From Pseudomonas rubra (GTDB lineage: Bacteria > Pseudomonadota > Gammaproteobacteria > Pseudomonadales > Pseudomonadaceae): a DNA stretch of 64,000 nt. The notes beneath the pieces are model-generated. The model saw only the letters and a list, made by a program, of their open reading frames with translations, was not told the origin of the DNA and made no database searches. Both the position numbers and the translations under genes were made by a program. How positions within the stretch are numbered: the first letter of the stretch is position 1; every line of letters starts with the position of its first letter. The DNA is taken from positions 1 through 64,000 of the forward strand of contig NZ_JAMDGZ010000004.1 in assembly GCF_028656935.1 (NCBI RefSeq), given 5' to 3'. This document shows positions 23,310 through 33,243 of the stretch, piece by piece.

Positions 23310-23788
23310 GCATTACCAAGTACCCGATGACCGTCCAGGGCGCTCGCGCCCTGGAGGAAGAACACCTGTTCCTGAGCAAGACCGAGCGTCCGCGCCTGAG
23401 TCAGGCCATTGGTGAGGCCCGCGAGCTGGGCGATCTGAAGGAAAACGCCGAGTACCACGCTGCCCGTGAAGAGCAGGGTATGGTCGAGGCGCGTATTCGC
23501 GATATCGAAGGCCGTCTGCAGAACTCGGTGGTGATCGACGTGACCACCATCCCGCATTCGGGCAAGGTCATCTTCGGTACCACCGTCGAGCTGGCCAATA
23601 CTGAAACCGACGAACAGGTGATCTACCAGATCGTTGGCGAAGATGAAGCTGACGTTAAAAACGGCAAGCTCTCGGTCGGTGCGCCGATCGCCCGTGCCAT
23701 CATTGGCAAGGAAGAGGGTGACACCGTGGTGATCAAGACGCCAAGCGGCACCGTCGAGTACGAGATTGTCGAAGTCAAACACCTTTGA
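23306..23788 (+). CDS. greA: Transcript cleavage factor GreA
   Basis: Rescues backtracked RNA polymerase by stimulating transcript cleavage. It has 160 residues. The N-terminal coiled coil carries the acidic tip in [16 protein letters not shown], and the C-terminal FKBP-like domain ends with [13 protein letters not shown]. Its ATG overlaps the carB stop codon, a Pseudomonas and E. coli-like neighbourhood in which pyrimidine/arginine supply and transcription elongation genes are linked. Confidence 0.97.
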
Positions 23789-24212
23789 CCGAAGCCGCGG
23801 CTTTGCCGCGGCCCCGGTTATCTGGCAGCTGACCCAGGTGTTCTGGGTTGGCGGCCTGTGGATGTTGCATTTCGGTTTGTTGCCGGCGTTGGGCAAGATT
23901 GGCCTGGCGCCGCTGCTGATCGAGGATATCGGCAGCCTGATGGCATCCTTGCTGGTAGCGTTTGCGGCGTTTTGCGCAGGCGTGCAGGCACTGGTGCTGA
24001 TTCAGGCTCAGGGCCTGGCCAGTCTATGGCGGGACATGCGGGGGCAGTTGCTGTTGATGGCGATGCTGGCGTGCGTGGTGTATTTCGCCTTGCGCGTGGG
24101 CATGCCGGAAGAATTGCGCTGGCAGTTGTTCTGCTATCTGGTACTGGGCCTGACCGGCTTGTTGCTGGTCATGCAGCCCGTGCCGGGCAGGGCGCGCAAG
24201 GCGCGCCGCTGA
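23766..24212 (+). CDS. DUF4149-like four-helix membrane protein
   Basis: A 148-residue inner-membrane protein with about four hydrophobic segments (VFWVGGLWMLHFGLLPAL, SLLVAFAAFCAGVQALVLI, LLLMAMLACVVYFALRV, LFCYLVLGLTGLLLVM). The VFWVGGLW segment and overall size fit the DUF4149/TMEM205-like family; no activity is known. The best frame opens at a TTG inside greA (23-base overlap); there is no ATG upstream of the first helix, and a GTG within the first helix is a poorer alternative. It is convergent with yhbY, 12 bases away. Confidence 0.7.
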   Translation: MSKSNTFDRSRGFAAAPVIWQLTQVFWVGGLWMLHFGLLPALGKIGLAPLLIEDIGSLMASLLVAFAAFCAGVQALVLIQAQGLASLWRDMRGQLLLMAMLACVVYFALRVGMPEELRWQLFCYLVLGLTGLLLVMQPVPGRARKARR

Positions 24213-24224
24213 CCGGGGCGAACA

Positions 24225-24533
24225 TCACTTGTAGCGGTGGATGTTCGACAGCTGCTTGTTCGGCTGCGGATTGCGGCGATAGATCAGCGCTTTCTTGCCG
24301 ATGGTCTGTACCAGTTCGGCGCGGCCGGCCTTGCACAGCGCGGCAATTGCGGCGGCACGCTCTTCGCGGTCTTCGGAGCGAATTTCGACCTTGATCAGTT
24401 CGTGATCAACCAGGGCGCGTTCGAGTTCGGCGATAACCCCTTCAGTCAGCCCGTTGCCTGCCACAATCAGAACTGGTTTCAGGTCGTGGCCAATGGATTT
24501 GTACTGTTTCTTCTGCTCGTTATTGAGCGGCAT
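24225..24533 (-). CDS. yhbY: YhbY-family RNA-binding protein (CRM domain)
   Basis: A single CRM-domain RNA-binding protein of 102 residues, associated with pre-50S ribosomal particles in other bacteria. It has the KSIGHDLKPVLIVAGNGLTEGV region with the GNGL loop typical of the fold, and the RSEDREERAAAIAALC helix. The C-terminal tail is basic (RRNPQPNKQLSNIHRYK). It is divergent from rlmE, another ribosome-maturation gene, by about 100 bases. Confidence 0.92.
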   Translation of the reverse strand: MPLNNEQKKQYKSIGHDLKPVLIVAGNGLTEGVIAELERALVDHELIKVEIRSEDREERAAAIAALCKAGRAELVQTIGKKALIYRRNPQPNKQLSNIHRYK

Positions 24534-24633
24534 AATCTGACCCTTTGTCTGATTCTGTAAAAATGGCGGCCATTTTACCCGAGGGCCCGTGGATCCGCCC
24601 AGTTAATCACGACCCTAATCATCGAGGTGCCCA

Positions 24634-25257
24634 ATGGCGCGTTCCAAGACAAGCCTTGGCTGGCTGAAAAGACATGTCAACGATCCCTATGTGAAGCAGG
24701 CGCAGAAGGATGGCTACCGCTCGCGTGCGAGCTACAAGCTTCTGGAAGTCCAAGAGAAATACAAGCTGATCCGACCTGGCATGAGTGTAATCGACCTGGG
24801 GGCGGCGCCTGGTGGCTGGTCGCAGGTAACCAGTCGTCTGATCGGCGGTCAAGGCCGCCTGATTGCCTCCGATATCCTGGAAATGGACAGCATTCCCGAC
24901 GTTACCTTCATTCAGGGCGACTTCACCCAGGATGCGGTGCTGGCACAAATCCTCGAAGCCGTGGGGAATTCGCATGTGGACCTTGTGATTTCCGATATGG
25001 CCCCCAATATGAGTGGTACGCCTGCCGTAGATATGCCCAAGGCCATGTTCCTTTGTGAGTTGGCCCTTGATCTGGCGACCCGGGTGCTCAAGCCCGGTGG
25101 CAATTTCCTGATCAAGATGTTCCAGGGCGAAGGGTTCGATGTCTACTTGAAGGACACTCGTCTGAAATTCGACAAGGTCCAGATGATCAAGCCGGACTCT
25201 TCCCGCGACAGCTCTCGCGAGCAATACTTGCTGGCATGGGGTTATCGCGGCGAGTAA
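24634..25257 (+). CDS. rlmE: 23S rRNA 2'-O-methyltransferase RlmE (FtsJ)
   Basis: Methylates U2552 of 23S rRNA, a late 50S assembly step. It has 207 residues. SAM motif I is [13 protein letters not shown], and the K-D-K catalytic set is visible in the SRASYKLLE region, [12 protein letters not shown] and [10 protein letters not shown]. Its position just upstream of ftsH, formerly the rrmJ-hflB pair, is conserved in proteobacteria. A GAGGTGC site lies 9 bases before the ATG. Confidence 0.97.
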   Translation: MARSKTSLGWLKRHVNDPYVKQAQKDGYRSRASYKLLEVQEKYKLIRPGMSVIDLGAAPGGWSQVTSRLIGGQGRLIASDILEMDSIPDVTFIQGDFTQDAVLAQILEAVGNSHVDLVISDMAPNMSGTPAVDMPKAMFLCELALDLATRVLKPGGNFLIKMFQGEGFDVYLKDTRLKFDKVQMIKPDSSRDSSREQYLLAWGYRGE

Positions 25258-25462
25258 CAGGCGTCAGGCCGGCAGCTTTCGAGGTGCGCTATAGCTTTTT
25301 GCAATAGGACACTTTGCCTGACCTGGACAAACATCGTGTAGTCTAGGTTTCACAAAGGGTTACAGACGGCGCCTGCAGATGTGTAGGTTATGTAGTAAGT
25401 TAAGCCGGTGAATATCATGCGAGGCACGGCTGCGCCGTCAGCCGGCTTCAGAGGGTAGCTAA

Positions 25463-27379
25463 TTGAACGATATGGCAAAGAACTTGATCCTGTGGTTGAT
25501 CATCGCAGCTGTCCTGGTGACGGTGATGAACAACTTCTCCAGCCCGAATGAGCCGCAGACCCTCAACTATTCTGACTTCATTCAGCAGGTCAAGGATGGC
25601 AAGGTCGAACGCGTTGCGGTCGACGGCTACGTCATTACCGGTAAACGTACCGACGGCGACAGCTTCAAGACCATCCGTCCGGCCATTCAGGACAACGGCC
25701 TGATCGGCGATCTGGTCGACAACCACGTTGTGGTCGAAGGCAAGCAGCCAGAGCAGCAGAGCATCTGGACCCAACTGCTGGTCGCCAGCTTTCCGATCCT
25801 GGTGATCATTGCCGTATTCATGTTCTTCATGCGTCAGATGCAGGGCGGTGCTGGCGGCAAGGGCGGGCCGATGAGTTTTGGCAAGAGCAAGGCGCGCCTG
25901 CTCTCCGAAGATCAGGTGAAAACCACCCTGGCCGACGTTGCCGGCTGTGATGAAGCCAAGGAAGAAGTGGGCGAGCTGGTTGAATTCCTGCGCGATCCAG
26001 GCAAGTTCCAGCGCCTGGGCGGTCGTATTCCACGCGGTGTGCTGATGGTCGGCCCGCCTGGTACCGGTAAGACCCTTCTGGCCAAGGCCATTGCTGGCGA
26101 AGCCAAGGTGCCGTTTTTCACCATCTCCGGCTCCGACTTCGTCGAAATGTTCGTCGGTGTGGGCGCCAGCCGTGTTCGTGACATGTTTGAACAGGCCAAG
26201 AAGCACGCACCGTGCATTATCTTCATCGACGAGATCGATGCCGTTGGTCGCCATCGTGGCGCCGGCATGGGCGGCGGTCACGACGAGCGCGAGCAGACCC
26301 TCAACCAGTTGCTGGTAGAGATGGACGGCTTCGAAATGAATGACGGCATCATTGTCATCGCCGCGACCAACCGTCCGGACGTGCTCGACCCGGCGCTGCT
26401 GCGCCCAGGTCGCTTCGACCGCCAGGTCGTCGTTGGCTTGCCGGATATCCGTGGTCGTGAGCAGATCCTCAAGGTGCACATGCGCAAGGTGCCGGTTGGC
26501 GAAAACGTCAATCCTGCGGTCATTGCCCGTGGTACTCCTGGTTTCTCCGGTGCAGACCTCGCCAACCTGGTCAACGAAGCCTCGCTGTTCGCCGCTCGCG
26601 GTGGCAAGCGTGTCGTCGAGATGAAAGAGTTCGAGCTGGCCAAAGACAAGATCATGATGGGCGCCGAGCGCAAGTCCATGGTCATGTCCGAGAAAGAGAA
26701 GCAGAACACCGCTTATCACGAAGCCGGTCACGCCATTGTTGGTCGCGTTGTGCCAGAGCACGACCCGGTCTACAAGGTGTCGATCATTCCGCGTGGCCGG
26801 GCACTGGGTGTCACCATGTTCCTGCCTGAGGAAGATCGTTACAGCCTGTCCAAGCGTGCACTGATCAGCCAGATCTGCTCGCTGTACGGCGGGCGTATTG
26901 CCGAAGAGATGACTCTGGGCTTTGATGGGGTGACCACTGGTGCTTCCAACGACATCATGCGCGCCAGCCAGATTGCCCGGAACATGGTCACCAAGTGGGG
27001 CCTTTCGGAGAAGCTTGGTCCGTTGATGTACGCCGAAGAAGAGGGCGAGGTATTCCTGGGGCGCAGTGCTGGTTCTCAGCACGCCAGTGTCTCCGGCGAA
27101 ACCGCCAAACTGATCGATTCCGAAGTGCGCAGCATCATTGACCAGTGTTACGCCACCGCCAAGCAGATCCTCACCGATAATCGCGACAAGCTCGATGCCA
27201 TGGCCGATGCGCTGATGAAGTACGAGACCATCGATGCCGACCAGATCGACGACATCATGGCCGGTCGCGAGCCGCGCGAGCCGCGTGACTGGGAAGGTGG
27301 GTCGGGTACTCCGGGCACTTCTGCTCCGCAGGCTGATCGTCCCGAGTCGCCAATCGGCGGTCCGGCGGCGCAAGTCTAA
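25463..27379 (+). CDS. ftsH: ATP-dependent zinc metalloprotease FtsH
   Basis: Membrane-anchored AAA protease that degrades regulatory proteins such as sigma-32 and LpxC and misassembled membrane proteins. It has 638 residues. Two transmembrane helices ([15 protein letters not shown] and [19 protein letters not shown]) flank a periplasmic loop. The AAA module has Walker A GPPGTGKT and Walker [12 protein letters not shown], and the zinc site is HEAGH with a distal Asp ligand. The TTG at 25463 was chosen because GAGGGT lies 6 bases upstream; the ATG three codons later is 15 bases from it. Confidence 0.97.
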   Translation: MNDMAKNLILWLIIAAVLVTVMNNFSSPNEPQTLNYSDFIQQVKDGKVERVAVDGYVITGKRTDGDSFKTIRPAIQDNGLIGDLVDNHVVVEGKQPEQQSIWTQLLVASFPILVIIAVFMFFMRQMQGGAGGKGGPMSFGKSKARLLSEDQVKTTLADVAGCDEAKEEVGELVEFLRDPGKFQRLGGRIPRGVLMVGPPGTGKTLLAKAIAGEAKVPFFTISGSDFVEMFVGVGASRVRDMFEQAKKHAPCIIFIDEIDAVGRHRGAGMGGGHDEREQTLNQLLVEMDGFEMNDGIIVIAATNRPDVLDPALLRPGRFDRQVVVGLPDIRGREQILKVHMRKVPVGENVNPAVIARGTPGFSGADLANLVNEASLFAARGGKRVVEMKEFELAKDKIMMGAERKSMVMSEKEKQNTAYHEAGHAIVGRVVPEHDPVYKVSIIPRGRALGVTMFLPEEDRYSLSKRALISQICSLYGGRIAEEMTLGFDGVTTGASNDIMRASQIARNMVTKWGLSEKLGPLMYAEEEGEVFLGRSAGSQHASVSGETAKLIDSEVRSIIDQCYATAKQILTDNRDKLDAMADALMKYETIDADQIDDIMAGREPREPRDWEGGSGTPGTSAPQADRPESPIGGPAAQV

Positions 27380-27387
27380 GGGCATTT

Positions 27388-28239
27388 ATGACCTCACAGC
27401 AGTACCCAGCCCGGTTGCCTTGCGGCAACCGGGTTCTTGATTTGTCCCGTACCCATGTCATGGGTATCCTCAATATCACCCCCGATTCCTTTTCCGATGG
27501 CGGTCGCTTCACTCAACGTGATGCGGCCTTGCGCCACGCCGAGGCGATGGTGGCTGCTGGCGCGACCCTGGTCGATGTCGGTGGCGAGTCCACGCGCCCA
27601 GGTGCGCGTGCGGTGTCGGCGCTTGAAGAGCTGGAGCGCGTCGCTCCGATCGTCGAGGCGATCAATCGCGAGCTCGACGTGATCATCTCGGTCGATACCT
27701 CTACGCCCGCGGTTATCCGCGAATCGGCCAGGCTCGGTGCCGGGCTGATCAACGATGTGCGCTCGCTCAGCCGTGATGGTGCCCTGGATGCTGCTGCAGC
27801 TACTGGCTTGCCGGTGTGCCTGATGCATATGCGTGGCGAGCCAGGCGACATGCAGGACGCTCCTTGTTACCAGGATGTCACTGCCGAGGTGGCGAGCTAT
27901 CTTGAAGAGCGAATGGCGGCGTGTGCGGCCGTGGGCATCGAGGCTGAACGGATCATCCTTGATCCGGGTTTCGGCTTTGCCAAGACCCTTGAGCATAACC
28001 TCAGCCTGTTCAAGCATATGCAAGCGCTTTATCGGTTGGGGCGGCCCTTGCTGGTGGGTGTTTCGCGCAAGAGCATGATCGGCTTGGCCCTGGGCCGTCC
28101 GGTCGGTGAACGGCTCTATGGCAGCCTTGCCCTGGCTGCGCTGGCGATGACTCAGGGTGCGAGCATATTGCGCGTTCACGATGTCGCCGAAACCGCCGAT
28201 GTAGTGCGGATGATTGCTGCGGTGCAGACCGCCGAATAA
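27388..28239 (+). CDS. folP: Dihydropteroate synthase
   Basis: Folate-pathway enzyme joining p-aminobenzoate to the pterin diphosphate; the target of sulfonamides. It has 283 residues. Signatures are [15 protein letters not shown] near residue 27 and [11 protein letters not shown] near 68, with GVSRKSMIG supplying the pterin/phosphate loop. It starts 8 bases after ftsH and precedes glmM by 16 bases, the conserved ftsH-folP-glmM operon. Confidence 0.98.
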   Translation: MTSQQYPARLPCGNRVLDLSRTHVMGILNITPDSFSDGGRFTQRDAALRHAEAMVAAGATLVDVGGESTRPGARAVSALEELERVAPIVEAINRELDVIISVDTSTPAVIRESARLGAGLINDVRSLSRDGALDAAAATGLPVCLMHMRGEPGDMQDAPCYQDVTAEVASYLEERMAACAAVGIEAERIILDPGFGFAKTLEHNLSLFKHMQALYRLGRPLLVGVSRKSMIGLALGRPVGERLYGSLALAALAMTQGASILRVHDVAETADVVRMIAAVQTAE

Positions 28240-28255
28240 GAGTGATGGAGCATTT

Positions 28256-29596
28256 ATGAGCAGAAAATATTTTGGCACCGATGGCATTCGTGGCCGTGTA
28301 GGTGAGTTTCCGATCACCCCTGATTTCATGCTCAAGCTCGGATGGGCGGCGGGCATGGCCTTTCGCAAGCAAGGCGCCTGCCGGGTGCTGGTCGGTAAAG
28401 ACACGCGTATTTCCGGCTACATGTTCGAGTCGGCGCTGGAAGCCGGGCTGTCTGCGGCGGGCGCCGATGTGATGCTGCTCGGGCCGATGCCGACGCCGGC
28501 CATCGCCTACCTGACTCGCACCTTCCATGCTGAAGCAGGCATTGTCATCAGCGCTTCGCACAATCCCCATGACGACAACGGCATCAAGTTCTTCTCGGGC
28601 CAAGGCACCAAGCTGCCGGACGAGGTCGAACTGATGATCGAAGAACTGCTCGATCAGCCGATGACTGTGGTCGAATCGGGCAAGTTGGGCAAGGTATCGC
28701 GCATAAACGACGCGGCCGGGCGTTACATCGAATTCTGCAAGAGCAGTGTGCCAAGCAGTACCGACTTTGCCGGCCTCAAGCTGGTGGTTGACTGTGCCCA
28801 CGGTGCTACCTACAAGGTCGCGCCCAGCGTGTTCCGTGAGCTCGGTGCTGATGTTACGGTGCTGTCGGCGCAGCCGGATGGCCTGAACATCAACGAGAAT
28901 TGCGGCTCGACTCATATCGAATCACTGCAGGCGGCGGTCCTGGTAGGTCATGCGGACCTGGGCATCGCCTTCGATGGTGACGGCGATCGGGTGTTGATGG
29001 TCGATCACACTGGTGCGATTGTCGATGGCGATGAGCTTCTGTTCATCATTGCTCGTGATCTGCATGAGCGCGGCAAGCTGCAGGGTGGGGTGGTGGGCAC
29101 CCTGATGAGTAACCTGGGGCTGGAGCTGGCTCTGAAGGAGCTGGACATCCCGTTCGTGCGCGCCAAGGTCGGTGACCGCTACGTGATGGCCGAACTGCTG
29201 GCGCGCGACTGGGTAATCGGAGGCGAGAACTCCGGGCACGTGGTGTGCTGCAACCACACCACCACCGGTGATGCGATCATCGCCGCGCTGCAGGTGCTGA
29301 TGGCCCTCAAACGCCGCGAAGAGACGCTGGCTCAGGCCCGTCAGGCCCTGCGCAAATGCCCGCAGGTGTTGATCAATGTGCGCTTTGGTGCGAGCAAGGT
29401 CGACCCGCTGGAGCACCCGGCCGTCAAAGACGCCAGTGCCAAGGTTACCGAGGCACTGGCAGGTCGTGGTCGTGTGCTACTGCGCAAGTCCGGGACAGAG
29501 CCTTTGGTGCGGGTAATGGTCGAAGGCGAGGATGAAAATCAGGTCCGCGGCCACGCCGAAGCCCTGGCAAAACTGGTAAGTGAAGTTTGCGTTTGA
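28256..29596 (+). CDS. glmM: Phosphoglucosamine mutase
   Basis: Converts glucosamine-6-phosphate to glucosamine-1-phosphate for UDP-GlcNAc, feeding peptidoglycan and LPS. It has 446 residues. The phosphoserine loop is [16 protein letters not shown] (about residue 102), the metal loop is [12 protein letters not shown], and the C-terminal phosphate-binding loop is [15 protein letters not shown]. The start [13 protein letters not shown] was chosen by family fit and a GGAG site 8 bases upstream. Confidence 0.98.
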   Translation: MSRKYFGTDGIRGRVGEFPITPDFMLKLGWAAGMAFRKQGACRVLVGKDTRISGYMFESALEAGLSAAGADVMLLGPMPTPAIAYLTRTFHAEAGIVISASHNPHDDNGIKFFSGQGTKLPDEVELMIEELLDQPMTVVESGKLGKVSRINDAAGRYIEFCKSSVPSSTDFAGLKLVVDCAHGATYKVAPSVFRELGADVTVLSAQPDGLNINENCGSTHIESLQAAVLVGHADLGIAFDGDGDRVLMVDHTGAIVDGDELLFIIARDLHERGKLQGGVVGTLMSNLGLELALKELDIPFVRAKVGDRYVMAELLARDWVIGGENSGHVVCCNHTTTGDAIIAALQVLMALKRREETLAQARQALRKCPQVLINVRFGASKVDPLEHPAVKDASAKVTEALAGRGRVLLRKSGTEPLVRVMVEGEDENQVRGHAEALAKLVSEVCV

Positions 29597-29662
29597 AATA
29601 CGCTTGCCAGAGGTGATCGGGTTGGGTAACATCTGCGCCCTCTTTGACCGACGAGGTACAGC

Positions 29663-30418
29663 ATGCGTCGCCCTATGGTAGCTGGTAACTGGAAGATGCA
29701 CGGTACCCGCGCCAGCGTCGCTGAGCTGATCAAGGGCTTGAGTGATCTCGCCCTACCGAGCGGTGTTGAGGTCGCGGTGTTTCCCCCGGCGTTGTACATC
29801 AATCAGGTAGTTGATGGTGTTCAAGGCAAGGCGATCGCCGTCGGCGCTCAGAATTCTGCGGTACAGCCTGAGCAAGGCGCACTGACAGGTGAAGTTGCAC
29901 CGAGTCAGCTGGTCGAGGCAGGTTGCGAGCTGGTACTGATTGGGCACTCGGAGCGTCGCCAGATCATTGGTGAAAGCGACGAAGTACTCAATCGCAAGTT
30001 CGCTGCGGCACAGGCTTGTGGTTTGAAGCCGGTGCTCTGCGTAGGGGAAACCCTCGAAGAGCGCGAAGCAGGTAAAACGCTTGAGATTGTCGGGCGTCAG
30101 CTGGACAGCGTCATCGAAGCGTTCGGTGTCGAAGTCTTCGCCCAAGCGGTGATTGCCTATGAGCCTGTATGGGCCATCGGTACCGGGCTGACAGCCTCGC
30201 CACAGCAGGCTCAGGATGTGCATAAGGCCATTCGTGAGCAGCTGGCGGCAAAGAACCCTGAGGTCGCAGTGAGTGTGCGGCTTCTATACGGCGGCAGCGT
30301 GAAGGCGGCCAATGCGGCTGAACTGTTCGGCATGCCGGATATCGATGGGGGCCTGATTGGTGGGGCTTCCCTGAACGCAGACGAATTCGGTGCAATTTGT
30401 CGCGCCGCAGGAAACTGA
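29663..30418 (+). CDS. tpiA: Triosephosphate isomerase
   Basis: Interconverts dihydroxyacetone phosphate and glyceraldehyde-3-phosphate. It has 251 residues as a TIM barrel. Catalytic residues are the Lys in GNWKMHGT (position 11), the His in IGHSERRQ and the Glu in [11 protein letters not shown]; the phosphate loop is [17 protein letters not shown] ribosome site precedes the ATG. secG follows after 3 bases, as in other pseudomonads. Confidence 0.98.
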   Translation: MRRPMVAGNWKMHGTRASVAELIKGLSDLALPSGVEVAVFPPALYINQVVDGVQGKAIAVGAQNSAVQPEQGALTGEVAPSQLVEAGCELVLIGHSERRQIIGESDEVLNRKFAAAQACGLKPVLCVGETLEEREAGKTLEIVGRQLDSVIEAFGVEVFAQAVIAYEPVWAIGTGLTASPQQAQDVHKAIREQLAAKNPEVAVSVRLLYGGSVKAANAAELFGMPDIDGGLIGGASLNADEFGAICRAAGN

Positions 30419-30421
30419 AAA

Positions 30422-30808
30422 ATGCTGGAAACAGTCATCGTTGTTTTGCATCTGTTGGGCGCGCTGGGTTTGGTAGTGCTGGTGTTGCTGCAACAGGGTA
30501 AAGGTGCGGAAGCGGGTGCATCTTTCGGCGCAGGTGCTTCAAATACTGTGTTCGGAAGCCAAGGTTCTGCTACCTTTCTGAGTAAGTTTACTGCTATACT
30601 AGCTGCCTCTTTCTTCTTAACTGCTCTTGGGTTAGGATACTTTGCTAAGGAGAAGGCTCAAGAGCTGACTCAAGTAGGGTTGCCAAATCCAGCGGTCTTG
30701 GAAGTGAAGCAGCAAAAGCCGGCAACAGATGATGTACCGGTGCTCCAGGAGCAGAAGAGCGAAGCCACTAACGCTGGCGATGTTCCTCCGGCTCAAGAGC
30801 AGAAGTAA
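30422..30808 (+). CDS. secG: Preprotein translocase subunit SecG
   Basis: Small membrane subunit of the SecYEG channel. It has 128 residues with two hydrophobic helices ([19 protein letters not shown] and [19 protein letters not shown]) joined by the conserved loop [20 protein letters not shown]. The C-terminal tail is an acidic, Gln/Pro-rich extension ending in repeated QEQK motifs, probably disordered and variable. It follows tpiA by 3 bases and is followed by tRNA-Leu after 19. Confidence 0.96.
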   Translation: MLETVIVVLHLLGALGLVVLVLLQQGKGAEAGASFGAGASNTVFGSQGSATFLSKFTAILAASFFLTALGLGYFAKEKAQELTQVGLPNPAVLEVKQQKPATDDVPVLQEQKSEATNAGDVPPAQEQK

Positions 30809-30827
30809 CGGGTTTCAAAGTAGTATT

Positions 30828-30913
30828 GCCGAGGTGGTGGAATTGGTAGACACGCAACCTTGAGGTGGTTGTGCCCATAGGGTGTAGGGGTTCGAGTCCC
30901 CTTCTCGGTACCA
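30828..30913 (+). tRNA. tRNA-Leu (anticodon GAG)
   Basis: An 86-base class II tRNA with long variable arm. The acceptor GCCGAGG pairs with TCTCGGT, with a terminal G-U pair. The anticodon loop TTGAGGT sits between CAACC and GGTTG, the T arm is GGGGTTCGAGTCCCC, and CCA is encoded. It lies 19 bases after secG and is probably processed from the same transcript. Confidence 0.96.
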
Positions 30914-30926
30914 ATTGAAACAAGAC

Positions 30927-30949
30927 AGCCCGCTACAGCGGGCTTTCTT
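30927..30949 (+). terminator. Terminator after tRNA-Leu
   Basis: AGCCCGC, a four-base loop and GCGGGCT followed by TTCTT form an intrinsic terminator 14 bases past the tRNA. Confidence 0.85.
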
Positions 30950-30965
30950 GTAGGTGGAGGTTAGA

Positions 30966-30994
30966 TTGACCCTTTCGGGGTTCGGTCGTATACT
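30966..30994 (+). promoter_or_regulatory. Sigma-70 promoter for initiator tRNA and the rimP operon
   Basis: TTGACC, a 17-base spacer and TATACT match the housekeeping consensus closely. The start point would fall about 7-10 bases before the tRNA at 31011. Confidence 0.88.
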
Positions 30995-31010
30995 TTCGCC
31001 CCAGCTTTGT

Positions 31011-31087
<77 letters not shown>

Positions 31088-31097
31088 GTTTCAGCGG

Positions 31098-31120
31098 AGC
31101 CCCTTTTGCAGGGGCTTTTT
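31098..31120 (+). terminator. Terminator after initiator tRNA
   Basis: AGCCCC, a loop of seven bases and GGGGCTTTTT lie 11 bases after the tRNA. It may be partial, since rimP follows without another obvious strong promoter. Confidence 0.8.
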
Positions 31121-31216
31121 CTTGGCTGAACAGTCATAGCGCCGGTATTCAACGGCGTATCAGGGATGGGCGCTTTGCCCATTTTTTATTTGCATAGCAT
31201 GCACGAGGGGGTTCAG

Positions 31217-31675
31217 GTGTCGAGCAAGCTAGAACAGTTGCAGGCCTTGTTGGCCCCGGTGGTCGAGGCTCTTGGCTATCAATGCTGGGGGATCGAATTC
31301 ATCTCTCAAGGCAAACATTCGGTACTGCGTATCTATATCGATAAAGAGGATGGAATCCTGGTTGATGACTGCGCGATTGTCAGTCGTCAGATCAGCGGTG
31401 TTCTCGATGTCGAAGATCCGATCAGTTCCGAGTACACCCTTGAAGTGTCCTCTCCTGGCATGGAACGCCCACTGTTCACTTTGGAACAGTACGCTTCGCA
31501 TGCCGGCGAACAAGTGAAGATCAAGCTGCGTACGCCCTTTGAAGGTCGTCGTAACTTTCAGGGCCTTCTCCGTGGCGTGGAGGAGCAGGATGTGGTTGTT
31601 CAGGTAGATAACCAGGAATTCCTGTTGCCGATCGATTCGATCGACAAGGCCAACATTATTCCCAGTTTTGACTGA
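31217..31675 (+). CDS. rimP: Ribosome maturation factor RimP
   Basis: Needed for 30S subunit assembly. It has 152 residues, the family length. The N-terminal domain includes [18 protein letters not shown], and [11 protein letters not shown] is the conserved family motif near residue 80. The GTG at 31217 was preferred because GAGGGGG lies five bases upstream and it gives the family N-terminus VSSKLEQL; an earlier in-frame ATG would add six residues. First protein gene of the nusA-infB operon. Confidence 0.95.
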   Translation: MSSKLEQLQALLAPVVEALGYQCWGIEFISQGKHSVLRIYIDKEDGILVDDCAIVSRQISGVLDVEDPISSEYTLEVSSPGMERPLFTLEQYASHAGEQVKIKLRTPFEGRRNFQGLLRGVEEQDVVVQVDNQEFLLPIDSIDKANIIPSFD

Positions 31676-31734
31676 GACGTGCCGGATCCCGCGGACCGCG
31701 CGGATCCAATGGCTTGCGAAAGGCGAGGCGTACG

Positions 31735-33216
31735 ATGAGCAAAGAAGTACTGCTGGTTGTTGAGTCGGTATCCAACGAAAAGGGCGTACCGGCCAGCGTA
31801 ATTTTTGAAGCGCTGGAAGTGGCCTTGGCCACTGCAACCAAAAAACGTTTTGACGACGAAGTCGACCTGCGTGTGGAAATCAACCGCCACACCGGTAGCT
31901 ACGAAACCTTCCGTCGCTGGACTGTCGTCGAGGAAAAGGATCTGGATGATCCGGCAATCGAAGTGTGGCCAGCGAAGATTCAGGAGACCCATCCTGAAGC
32001 TAAAGTCGGTGACGTGATCGAAGAGAAGATCGAGTCGATCGAGTTCGGCCGCATCGCTGCCCAGACCGCCAAGCAAGTCATCGTCCAGAAGGTCCGTGAA
32101 GCCGAACGCGCTCAGGTGGTGGATGCTTACCGCGAGCGTCTGGGCGAGATCATCTCCGGCACCGTCAAGAAGGTCACCCGTGACAACGTCATCGTTGACC
32201 TGGGCAACAACGCCGAAGCGTTGCTGGCCCGTGAAGACATCATCTCTCGCGAGACTTTCCGTGTCGGCGTGCGCCTGCGCGCACTGCTCAAGGAAATCCG
32301 CACCGAGAACCGCGGCCCGCAGTTGATCCTGTCGCGTACCGCGCCACAGATGCTGATCGAATTGTTCCGCATCGAAGTGCCGGAAATCGCCGAGGGTCTG
32401 ATCGAAGTCATGGCCGCGTCCCGTGACCCGGGTTCGCGCGCCAAGATCGCTGTGCGCTCCAAGGACAAGCGTATCGACCCGCAAGGTGCCTGTATCGGCA
32501 TGCGCGGTTCGCGTGTCCAGGCAGTGTCCGGCGAACTGGGTGGAGAGCGTGTGGATATCGTCCTCTGGGACGACAACCCTGCACAGTTCGTCATCAACGC
32601 CATGTCGCCGGCTGAAGTCGCGGCGATCATCGTCGATGAAGACGCCCACGCCATGGACATCGCCGTGGGTGCCGACAACCTGGCCCAGGCTATTGGCCGT
32701 GGTGGCCAGAACGTGCGCCTGGCCAGTCAGTTGACCGGCTGGACCCTGAACGTGATGACCGAATCGGACATCCAGGCCAAGCAGCAAGCTGAAACCGGTG
32801 ACATCCTGCGCAACTTCATCGATGAGCTGGAAGTCGACGAAGAGCTGGCACAGGTGCTGGTCGATGAAGGCTTCACCAGCCTGGAAGAGATTGCCTACGT
32901 ACCGCTGGAAGAAATGCTCAACATCGACGGCTTTGACGAAGACATCGTCAATGAGCTTCGTGCTCGCGCCAAGGATCGCCTGTTGACCAAAGCCATCGCT
33001 ACTGAGGAAAAGCTGGCAGACGCCCATCCGGCCGAAGACCTGCTCTCGCTTGAGGGCATGGACAAGGATTTGGCGATGGAACTGGCGGTGCGCGGCGTAG
33101 TTACCCGCGAAGACCTGGCCGAGCAGTCGATTGATGACCTGCTCGACATCGACGGCATCGACCAAGAGCGTGCCGGCAAGTTGATCATGGCCGCCCGAGC
33201 CCACTGGTTCGAGTAA
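31735..33216 (+). CDS. nusA: Transcription elongation/termination factor NusA
   Basis: RNA-polymerase-associated factor for pausing, termination and antitermination. It has 493 residues. The N-terminal polymerase-binding domain ([18 protein letters not shown]) is followed by S1 ([18 protein letters not shown]), two KH domains ([29 protein letters not shown]) and two C-terminal acidic helical repeats from about residue 365, as in E. coli. It lies 59 bases after rimP and 27 before infB. Confidence 0.98.
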   Translation: MSKEVLLVVESVSNEKGVPASVIFEALEVALATATKKRFDDEVDLRVEINRHTGSYETFRRWTVVEEKDLDDPAIEVWPAKIQETHPEAKVGDVIEEKIESIEFGRIAAQTAKQVIVQKVREAERAQVVDAYRERLGEIISGTVKKVTRDNVIVDLGNNAEALLAREDIISRETFRVGVRLRALLKEIRTENRGPQLILSRTAPQMLIELFRIEVPEIAEGLIEVMAASRDPGSRAKIAVRSKDKRIDPQGACIGMRGSRVQAVSGELGGERVDIVLWDDNPAQFVINAMSPAEVAAIIVDEDAHAMDIAVGADNLAQAIGRGGQNVRLASQLTGWTLNVMTESDIQAKQQAETGDILRNFIDELEVDEELAQVLVDEGFTSLEEIAYVPLEEMLNIDGFDEDIVNELRARAKDRLLTKAIATEEKLADAHPAEDLLSLEGMDKDLAMELAVRGVVTREDLAEQSIDDLLDIDGIDQERAGKLIMAARAHWFE

Positions 33217-33243
33217 TTAGGCGCGGCCTGAGGAGAGAAGTGC

